This document shows positions 6,004-12,059 of a stretch of DNA of 12,059 nucleotides, piece by piece. Both the position numbers and the translations under genes were made by a program. The notes under the pieces are model-generated. The model was given only the letters and a program-made list of their open reading frames with translations. It was not told the origin of the DNA and made no database searches. The DNA comes from a bacterium. GTDB taxonomy: Bacteria > SZUA-79 > Acidulodesulfobacterales > Acidulodesulfobacteraceae. Position 1 is the first letter of the stretch; each line of letters begins with the position of its first letter. The stretch covers positions 1-12,059 of the forward strand of contig JAJZYC010000030.1 in assembly GCA_021806125.1 (NCBI GenBank). The letters run 5' to 3'.

Positions 6004-8115
6004 ATGGATATAGAAATTACGATAAACGGCAAAAGAATAATGACTAAATCAGGTATTACCGTTTTAGAGGCTGCAGCCCAAAACGGAATCAAAATACCTA
6101 CGCTTTGTTATCTTAAAAGGCTCAGACCTATCGGTTCCTGCAGAATTTGCGTGGTTGAGGTTAAAGGGGTTAAAAATCCTCTTCCGTCTTGCGTCGCAAA
6201 AGTAAAAGAAGGATATGAAATTTTAACCGATACCGAAAAACTATGGAAGGTAAGAAAAGAAGTAATATCGCATCTTCTGCTTGACCATCCTCTAGATTGC
6301 CCCGTTTGCGATAAATCCGGAAAATGCAGCCTGCAGGATCTTTCTTTTGAATTCGGCATTACAATACAGAAAAATAAAAAGGTTTTTCCGGACAGGACGA
6401 AAATTTTTAAAAGCGATATTATAGAATATCATGCTACGAGGTGCGTGCTATGTTCAAGATGCATTAGAGTCTGCACCGATATGTACGGAAATCCGTTTTA
6501 CCAAATCAAAGACAAAGGATATAACGGTTATATCGGCATAAAACAAGACGATAAATTGCAAATGGGCGCAATTCCCTCAGAGAACTGCGGATTTACGGAA
6601 ATTAAGCCGACGGTGGACTACTTAGATTGCTATTATTGCGGAAACTGCATAGAGGTCTGTCCGGTAGGCGCCCTTATTTCAAAACCGTCGAAATTTAAAG
6701 AAAGATACTGGCAGGAATCCCCTTTTTCGTCCGTTTGCGATAAATGTTCGGCCGCATGCAGAATAGAATATTACAGATATGCAGGCGAAGAATCTTTAGT
6801 TAGGACGGAATCTTTGTTCGGCGGTTATTTGTGCAGGCAGGGGTTCTTTTATGAAGGCATAGGAAAAAATAACGGATATTATATTTCGTCGCCTTATATT
6901 AAAAAGAAATCTATGCCGGAGGAAACCGCCCTCGAAAATGCTTTAAGCGAATTTGCGTTAAGGATTAAAAATATCTCCGAAAAAGGCGGGATGGATAATA
7001 CGGCTGTTTTGGTCTCCCCTAATGTTTCCGTAAACGACGGTTTCGCCATAGCCGGATTCGTAAAAAATATACTTAAGCCTGCATATTTCGATATTGCGGA
7101 GCCTGAATTCTACAGGATAAATCTCGATAAATTCAACAGGGTATTTAAAGGCGAAGGATCTTTCGATATCAAAGCGTTGCAGAATTCGGAAATTATGCTT
7201 TATATAGGGAATATAGAAGACGAGATTCCGTATGTTTCTTATAATATAATGAAAGCGCACAGAGAACACGGCGGCAAATTTTTATTAATAAACATAAAAA
7301 ACCCCGCGGTTCCTTTTTTATCCAGATTCGAAGATATAGCGCATATCAGAAAAGATATTGATATATCATCGTTTCATGATTTTTTGGCGGGCTTGCGGTC
7401 GAATATTTATGTTCACGGGTCCAAAAAAGACGATGAAATTGCGGTAAGTATGCTCAAGGCCGATTCGATTTCGGTTATATTGGGCGACGGTCTTTTGTCT
7501 GCATACGATATGGGCCCCGACATTTTGATATTGAAAGAAATCGTGGAATTTTTAAGGGACGAGCAGAAGACTTTATATGTTTATCCGCTTATTAAGCCTT
7601 TCAATTACAGGGGGCTGGTAAAATCCGGAGTCAATCCTGAAAGCGGTTTTTCGGGCTTCGGTCTAATAAATTCAGGATTAAACAGCGGTAAAATTAAAAA
7701 CATGATATATATAGGCGATTCCGCTAATGACCCCGTTTTTAAGGATATAGCCAAACATGCGGCAAATATGGAATTTTTAACCGTTTTTTCTTCAAAATCG
7801 AGTATGCTTTCGACGATGGCGGATATTGTAATACCAGTTAAAGATTTCCTTGAAAGCAGGGGCTCTCTTTATGAAAATTTCGAAGGCAAAATAATCGGCG
7901 TAAACAACGAGTTCAATTTGGGAGGATACAGGTATGATATTCCCTCTCTCCTGCTTGAAATTTCAAACAGGCTCGGATGCACTTTTAATTATTATATAAA
8001 AGATGAATTACCGCGCTTTATAGATTCATTTAAAACAAAAGATATGATATATTATAATAAAATTAAAGCCGGAAGTAATTTTTACTATAACGATAAAACT
8101 AAAAAATTTTATTAA
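6004..8115 (+). CDS. nuoG: NADH-quinone oxidoreductase subunit G-like iron-sulfur protein (SfrA-like, with an extra 4Fe-4S cluster)
   Basis: The iron-sulfur wire between the input flavoprotein and NuoI. The N-terminal plant-type [2Fe-2S] domain has C35, C46, C49 and C63. The NuoG hallmark H95-x3-C99-x2-C102-x5-C108 follows. Next is a two-cluster ferredoxin segment: C147, C150, C153, C157 and then C209, C212, C215, C219 (DCYYCGNCIEVCPVGAL). Canonical NuoG keeps only the ligands for one cluster here, so one additional cluster is predicted. C245, C248, C252 and C277 form an N7-like site at the start of the molybdopterin-oxidoreductase-type domain. That domain fills the rest and shows IPVKDFLESRGSLYENFEGK near its end. 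It has no visible molybdenum-site residue and is probably structural. With 703 residues it is shorter than E. coli NuoG (about 900). The eight-cysteine segment and the partner gene make it SfrA-like. Confidence 0.92.
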   Translation: MDIEITINGKRIMTKSGITVLEAAAQNGIKIPTLCYLKRLRPIGSCRICVVEVKGVKNPLPSCVAKVKEGYEILTDTEKLWKVRKEVISHLLLDHPLDCPVCDKSGKCSLQDLSFEFGITIQKNKKVFPDRTKIFKSDIIEYHATRCVLCSRCIRVCTDMYGNPFYQIKDKGYNGYIGIKQDDKLQMGAIPSENCGFTEIKPTVDYLDCYYCGNCIEVCPVGALISKPSKFKERYWQESPFSSVCDKCSAACRIEYYRYAGEESLVRTESLFGGYLCRQGFFYEGIGKNNGYYISSPYIKKKSMPEETALENALSEFALRIKNISEKGGMDNTAVLVSPNVSVNDGFAIAGFVKNILKPAYFDIAEPEFYRINLDKFNRVFKGEGSFDIKALQNSEIMLYIGNIEDEIPYVSYNIMKAHREHGGKFLLINIKNPAVPFLSRFEDIAHIRKDIDISSFHDFLAGLRSNIYVHGSKKDDEIAVSMLKADSISVILGDGLLSAYDMGPDILILKEIVEFLRDEQKTLYVYPLIKPFNYRGLVKSGVNPESGFSGFGLINSGLNSGKIKNMIYIGDSANDPVFKDIAKHAANMEFLTVFSSKSSMLSTMADIVIPVKDFLESRGSLYENFEGKIIGVNNEFNLGGYRYDIPSLLLEISNRLGCTFNYYIKDELPRFIDSFKTKDMIYYNKIKAGSNFYYNDKTKKFY

Positions 8116-8133
8116 TTAGGGATATTATAAAAT

Positions 8134-9120
8134 ATGATGTTTTGGCTTATCGCTGATATTATTAAAATTGTAATCGTTTTTGCCGGCCTTTTGGGTGCCG
8201 CCGCATATCTAACTCTTTTAGAGCGCAAGATAGCCGCCAGAATACAAAACAGAATGGGTCCCATGGAAGCAGGATTTCATGGATTATTACAGCCGATAGC
8301 CGACGGGATAAAACTGTTTTTTAAAGAAGATATTATTCCTGAAGGCGCTAATAAATTTTTGTTTCTTTTGGCTCCGGTAATAGTCGTTATTCCAGCTTTG
8401 ACTACTTTTGCCGTTATCCCTTTCGGAGCGCCCGTAAAAATTATGGGTCATATCGTTCCTCTGCAGGTTGCCGACGTAAATATAGGAATACTTTTTATTC
8501 TGGCGCTAACGTCGCTTGGCGTTTACGGAGTAGTATTGGGTGGTTGGGCTTCCAACAGCAAATATTCCCTGCTGGGAGGAATAAGAACCGCTGCGCAGAT
8601 GATAAGCTACGAAGTCGCCCTTGTTCTTTCTATCGTTGGCATAATAATGATCGCGGGAGATTTAAGCCTTGCGAAAATAGTTTCCGAACAGTCGCATATG
8701 TGGTTTATAGTATATCAGCCGATAGGGTTTATAATCTACCTTATAGCGTCTACCGCGGAAATGAACAGGGTTCCTTTTGATTTGGGAGAAGCCGAAGGGG
8801 AGATTGTTGCTGGATTTCATACGGAATATTCCAGCATGGAATTCGCATTTTATTTTATCGGCGAATATGCCCAGATGGTGGTTAACAGCGCAATAATCGT
8901 CACATTATTTTTAGGAGGATGGCAAGGACCTTTTCTTCCGTCGGTTTTATGGTTTTTAATCAAAGTTTTTTTTGTAATACTGATATATCTATGGCTCAGG
9001 TGGACTTATCCGAGGCTCAGGTATGACGAGCTTATGGATCTCGGGTGGAAATTTCTATTGCCGTTGGCATTAGCCAATATAATAGTTACCGGTTTTATAA
9101 TGATTTTATTAAACAGGTAA
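8134..9120 (+). CDS. nuoH: NADH-quinone oxidoreductase subunit H (membrane arm, quinone channel)
   Basis: A membrane subunit that forms the quinone access channel with NuoB and NuoD and couples quinone reduction to proton pumping. The 328 residues match the usual length, with about eight hydrophobic helices. Diagnostic stretches are LLERKIAARIQNRMGP (residues 28-43), the following GLLQPIADGIKLFFKE, and AEMNRVPFDLGEAEGE leading into IVAGFHTEYSSMEFA (208-238), which carries the acidic loop beside the quinone cavity. E160 in the middle helix is the expected buried glutamate. Two ATG codons stand in tandem at 8134 and 8137; the first is used here. Only a weak AGGGAT lies upstream, 18 bases after the end of nuoG. 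Confidence 0.96.
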   Translation: MMFWLIADIIKIVIVFAGLLGAAAYLTLLERKIAARIQNRMGPMEAGFHGLLQPIADGIKLFFKEDIIPEGANKFLFLLAPVIVVIPALTTFAVIPFGAPVKIMGHIVPLQVADVNIGILFILALTSLGVYGVVLGGWASNSKYSLLGGIRTAAQMISYEVALVLSIVGIIMIAGDLSLAKIVSEQSHMWFIVYQPIGFIIYLIASTAEMNRVPFDLGEAEGEIVAGFHTEYSSMEFAFYFIGEYAQMVVNSAIIVTLFLGGWQGPFLPSVLWFLIKVFFVILIYLWLRWTYPRLRYDELMDLGWKFLLPLALANIIVTGFIMILLNR

Positions 9121-9133
9121 AAGCGGGAAAGGT

Positions 9134-9649
9134 ATGAATACCGAAAAACAGGAAAATTCAATTATAGAAATTTCGAAAAATTTATTAGTAGGGCTAAAAA
9201 CGACTATTAAAACTTTTTTTCGTAAACCTGTAACGTTTCAATATCCGAAAGAAAGGCTTGCAATAGCGGAACGTTTCAGGGCTTTTCCGCATCTTAACGT
9301 TAACGGGGACGGCTCCTTAAGGTGCGTAGCATGTTTTTTATGCCAGACCGTGTGTCCGTCGGAAGCTATTAAAATAAAATCCGGTTACGTAGATTACGGA
9401 TTCGAACATGAACTTACAGAAAGGCAAAAACATAATCACAGTTTGGATAAACTTAAAGCTGGAACGTTCAATGACGGAAGGCGGCATCCGTCGTCATTCG
9501 AGATAGACCTGCTAAGATGCATCTGCTGCGGGTACTGCGAAGAGATATGTCCGGAAGAAGCTATAAGCATGGGCAGTGATTACGAAGTCGCTTTTTATAA
9601 CCGCGACGAAGCAATTTACGGAATGGAAAAATTAATAAAATCAAGGTAA
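9134..9649 (+). CDS. nuoI: NADH-quinone oxidoreductase subunit I (clusters N6a and N6b)
   Basis: A 2[4Fe-4S] ferredoxin-type subunit that passes electrons from NuoG to cluster N2 in NuoB. The ligands are C64, C67, C70, C74 in RCVACFLCQTVCP and C129, C132, C135, C139 in RCICCGYCEEICP. An amphipathic N-terminal segment (about residues 10-35) probably lies on the membrane, as in known structures. The interval between the two motifs is 54 residues, longer than in E. coli (28) or Thermus (34), because of an inserted charged loop at about 88-118. FEIDLLRCICCGYCEE resembles deltaproteobacterial NuoI. The start has a purine-rich GGGAAAGG and lies 13 bases after nuoH. Confidence 0.95.
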   Translation: MNTEKQENSIIEISKNLLVGLKTTIKTFFRKPVTFQYPKERLAIAERFRAFPHLNVNGDGSLRCVACFLCQTVCPSEAIKIKSGYVDYGFEHELTERQKHNHSLDKLKAGTFNDGRRHPSSFEIDLLRCICCGYCEEICPEEAISMGSDYEVAFYNRDEAIYGMEKLIKSR

Positions 9650-9652
9650 ATT

Positions 9653-9659
9653 AAGAGGA
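9653..9659 (+). promoter_or_regulatory. Shine-Dalgarno site that fixes the TTG start of nuoJ
   Basis: AAGAGGA ends five bases before TTG at 9665. The next in-frame ATG would remove most of the first conserved helix of NuoJ, so this site decides in favour of TTG. Confidence 0.7.
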
Positions 9660-9664
9660 TAACT

Positions 9665-10168
9665 TTGGAAGCGCTTTTTTATGTTTTTTCTTTTATAGCT
9701 ATTTTTTCGGCTTTAATGGTCGTAACAATGAGAAATCCGCTTACGTCGGCGCTCTATTTAGTTTTATGTTTTTTTGCGCTTGCCGGTTTTTACGTAATTT
9801 TAGATATGCAGTTTCTTGCGGCTATGCAGATACTTGTATATGCCGGCGCCATAATGGTTCTAGTGGTTTTGGTCATAATGCTGCTTAATATTTCGAGAAT
9901 AAAAAATATCAGGTCGGACTTGCATCAAAAAATTATAGGAGGGCTGATTTCATTGATTTTATTTGCCGAAATAGTTCTTTATGTAATTAACGGAGCGCAA
10001 AAAAAACCTACCGGTATTTTTACCCATACTCTAATTAAAAAAATTGGAAATACGCAGATTGTAGGAGAATTTTTATTTACGGAGTACATGCTGCCTTTCG
10101 AGATTGCTTCTATTCTTTTATTTGTCGCAATAATAGGCGCTTATTTATTTGCTAAGAAAAAATATTAA
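9665..10168 (+). CDS. nuoJ: NADH-quinone oxidoreductase subunit J (membrane arm)
   Basis: A membrane subunit next to NuoA and NuoK whose third helix rotates during coupling in known structures. The 167 residues contain five hydrophobic helices. The signature is in helix 3: DMQFLAAMQILVYAGAIMVL with Y59, followed by LVVLVIMLLN. Helix 1-2 has the conserved MRNPLTSALYLVLCFFALA. The start codon is TTG with a good AAGAGGA site. It sits 15 bases after nuoI and 26 bases before nuoK, within the standard H-I-J-K-L order. Confidence 0.94.
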   Translation: MEALFYVFSFIAIFSALMVVTMRNPLTSALYLVLCFFALAGFYVILDMQFLAAMQILVYAGAIMVLVVLVIMLLNISRIKNIRSDLHQKIIGGLISLILFAEIVLYVINGAQKKPTGIFTHTLIKKIGNTQIVGEFLFTEYMLPFEIASILLFVAIIGAYLFAKKKY

Positions 10169-10194
10169 ATTTTAATTGCAGGCGTAATAAAATT

Positions 10195-10488
10195 ATGAAC
10201 GACTATTTGATAGTGGCAAGTATAATTTTCTGTATAGGAGCTCTCGGAGGAATCGTAAGAAAGAATTTAATAGTCATTTTCATGAGCTTAGAACTCATGT
10301 TTAACGCCGCTAATCTGGGGTTTGTCGCGGTATCTAACCGCCTAAATCTGATTTCCGGAGATATATTCGTGATTTTCGTTATAGTCGTTGCCGCGGCGGA
10401 GGCGGCAATAGCTCTGGGCATAGCGATTGCTTTTTATAGGGAAAAAGGAACGGTAGATATCGATAAGGCAAACGAATTGAAAAATTAA
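10195..10488 (+). CDS. nuoK: NADH-quinone oxidoreductase subunit K (antiporter-like MrpC homologue)
   Basis: A small membrane subunit homologous to MrpC that supplies part of the first proton path. The 97 residues form three helices. The two functional glutamates are present: E33 in FMSLELMFNAANL and E69 in VVAAAEAAIALGIAIAFYR, matching E. coli E36 and E72. The ATG at 10195 follows a weak GCAGGCG. It ends 22 bases before nuoL. Confidence 0.96.
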   Translation: MNDYLIVASIIFCIGALGGIVRKNLIVIFMSLELMFNAANLGFVAVSNRLNLISGDIFVIFVIVVAAAEAAIALGIAIAFYREKGTVDIDKANELKN

Positions 10489-10510
10489 AACTAAAAGGTA
10501 ATCGTTTACA

Positions 10511-12059
10511 ATGGATTTTAAAATATTAATTACATGGTTAATTCCTTTATTTCCGCTTTCGGGCTGGCTTTTATGGGGTTTATTCGGAAAGTATTTTAAG
10601 GGTTTATCGGGATATATCGCCAGCGTCTTTGTAATATTGTCTTTTATCTTATCAGTAATTCTTTTCTTTATAGTCGCCTATTCCCATGGATTTACGGATA
10701 CCCTGTACCCCTGGGTTTATGCCGGTATATTTAAAACAGGCGTATCTGCTGTAATAGACAGGCTTTCGGTAATTATGCTCGTTATGGTTACGGGAGTCAG
10801 CGCGCTGGTTCATGTATATTCCATAGGATACATGCAGGGCGATAAAGGTTTTTCCAGATACTTTTCATTTCTGAACCTTTTTGTTTTTTCGATGATAATG
10901 CTCGTAATCTCGAATAATCTGCTTCTTTTATATGTGTTCTGGGAGGCGGTCGGGTTCTGCTCTTATATTCTGATAGGGTTCTGGTATGAAAAAAAATCTG
11001 CTTCCGATGCCGGAAAAAAAGCCTTTATAGTTAACAGGGTCGGGGATTTCGGATTTGCGATAGGTATTTTTCTTTTATTTGCAACAACCAAAACGCTTAA
11101 CTATGAAGCCGTATTTGCGGCTATCCCTTCAATACCTGCCTATACGACGACAATTATAGCTTTGCTTTTATTTGCTGGAGCCGTCGGAAAATCTGCGCAG
11201 TTTCCACTGCATGTATGGCTGCCCGACGCCATGGAAGGGCCTACTCCGGTCAGCGCCCTCATTCATGCGGCGACGATGGTTACCGCGGGAGTATATATGG
11301 TTGCAAGATTTCATATTATATTTTCCTATTCCCCCGCCGCCTCCGAGGTCGTGCTTGCAATAGGAACGTTTACCGCATTCATTGCCGCATTCATAGCGAT
11401 TACGCAGTTTGATATTAAAAGAATTATCGCTTATTCTACAATAAGCCAGCTGGGATATATGTTTATGGCTGTAGGAATAGGCTCGTACACCGCCGGCATA
11501 TTTCATCTGATTTCCCATGCGGTTTTTAAAGGCCTGCTGTTTTTAACCGCCGGAAGCGTGATGCACGGACTTTCCGGGGAACTGGACCTAAGAAAAATGG
11601 GCGGATTATATTCAAAAATGAAAACCACCGCCATTACGTTTATAGTAGGCGGACTTGCATTATCAGGCATACCGCCGTTTTCAGGTTTTTTCTCCAAAGA
11701 TGCCATACTTGCGGATATTTATAATAAGGGTTTTTATTTTGCATGGATTATAGGTGAAATAACCGCATTAATGACGGCTTTTTATATTTTTAGATTAATA
11801 TTTCTCGCATTTTTTGGAGATTCCAGGCTCGATTCGGACAAACATGCACACGAATCTCCGAGAATTATGACTATACCTATGATTATACTGGCAGTTTTTG
11901 CCGTAATAATAGGATTTCTCGGAATGCCGCCGTTTAACGATTCTTTGTTTTATAGTTTTTTACATACGGATTTTAAAAACGCCTATAATTTTGCGCCTTT
12001 CGTAAGCGATACTCCGTGGTACATTCTTAGCTTTATATCGGTATTAGCGGGGAGATCGG
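10511..12059 (+). CDS. nuoL: NADH-quinone oxidoreductase subunit L, 3' end cut off by the window
   Basis: The distal antiporter-like proton-pumping subunit, homologous to MrpA. The frame is open from ATG 10511 to the window edge, giving 516 codons of an expected total of roughly 600-650. Key residues are E145 in YVFWEAVGFCSYILIGFW, K227 in AGAVGKSAQFPLHVWLPDAM, H252 in ALIHAATMVTAG, H336 and K340 in ISHAVFKGLLFL, and K397 in GFFSKDAIL. These match the proton-channel glutamate, lysines and histidines of E. coli NuoL. About twelve or more hydrophobic helices are visible. The missing part is the C-terminal lateral helix. AAGG lies 12 bases before the ATG, slightly far for a ribosome binding site. 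nuoM and nuoN would be expected next. Confidence 0.96.
   Translation, partial: MDFKILITWLIPLFPLSGWLLWGLFGKYFKGLSGYIASVFVILSFILSVILFFIVAYSHGFTDTLYPWVYAGIFKTGVSAVIDRLSVIMLVMVTGVSALVHVYSIGYMQGDKGFSRYFSFLNLFVFSMIMLVISNNLLLLYVFWEAVGFCSYILIGFWYEKKSASDAGKKAFIVNRVGDFGFAIGIFLLFATTKTLNYEAVFAAIPSIPAYTTTIIALLLFAGAVGKSAQFPLHVWLPDAMEGPTPVSALIHAATMVTAGVYMVARFHIIFSYSPAASEVVLAIGTFTAFIAAFIAITQFDIKRIIAYSTISQLGYMFMAVGIGSYTAGIFHLISHAVFKGLLFLTAGSVMHGLSGELDLRKMGGLYSKMKTTAITFIVGGLALSGIPPFSGFFSKDAILADIYNKGFYFAWIIGEITALMTAFYIFRLIFLAFFGDSRLDSDKHAHESPRIMTIPMIILAVFAVIIGFLGMPPFNDSLFYSFLHTDFKNAYNFAPFVSDTPWYILSFISVLAGRS

Noticed and set aside
6004..8115. Catalytic formate dehydrogenase or other molybdenum enzyme
   Set aside because: No selenocysteine or cysteine active-site context is visible in the C-terminal domain, which is short and degenerate. 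The gene sits inside a complete nuo operon, so a structural NuoG-like role fits better.
11168..11518. 116-codon minus-strand frame and two short plus-strand frames inside nuoL
   Set aside because: They overlap the most conserved part of NuoL (K227 to H336), and their products are low-quality arginine- and serine-rich sequence.

Overview
The window is AT-rich and carries the 3' end of a leucyl aminopeptidase gene followed by one long plus-strand operon for respiratory complex I: nuoA, nuoB, nuoC, nuoD, a fused NuoF/GltD-like flavoprotein, nuoG, nuoH, nuoI, nuoJ, nuoK and the first 516 codons of nuoL, which runs off the right edge. The separate nuoC and nuoD genes, the style of NuoI and NuoH, TTG starts and the SfrB-like input subunit suggest an anaerobic or facultative Gram-negative bacterium of the Deltaproteobacteria-like lineages. 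That placement is an inference from gene style, not from a marker gene.

Layout. Positions 2-967 are the catalytic domain of an M17 aminopeptidase. Positions 968-1319 form the only long gap. It holds a roughly 175-base, GC-richer element made almost entirely of hairpins and bounded by the inverted repeat CTGGATT/AATCCAG. After it comes a good sigma70-type promoter whose -10 box lies in a 14-bp tandem repeat that runs into an 18-bp perfect palindrome, just before nuoA. From 1320 to the end the operon is continuous, with gaps of at most 85 bases.

How the genes work together. NuoB, NuoC, NuoD and NuoI form the quinone-reducing connecting arm with clusters N2, N6a and N6b. NuoA, NuoH, NuoJ, NuoK and NuoL form the proton-pumping membrane arm. 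The electron-input module is the unusual part. There is no nuoE, and the normal NuoF with its FMN/NADH domain is absent. In their place, between nuoD and nuoG, is a 634-residue protein that joins only the 4Fe-4S part of NuoF to a complete GltD-type FAD/NAD(P)H dehydrogenase. The neighbouring NuoG has a full eight-cysteine ferredoxin segment, so one more 4Fe-4S cluster than textbook NuoG. This pair resembles the SfrAB NADPH oxidoreductase of Geobacter, here built into a complex I operon. The likely result is a complex I fed by NADPH, or by another donor through a GltD flavin, instead of by NADH through FMN.
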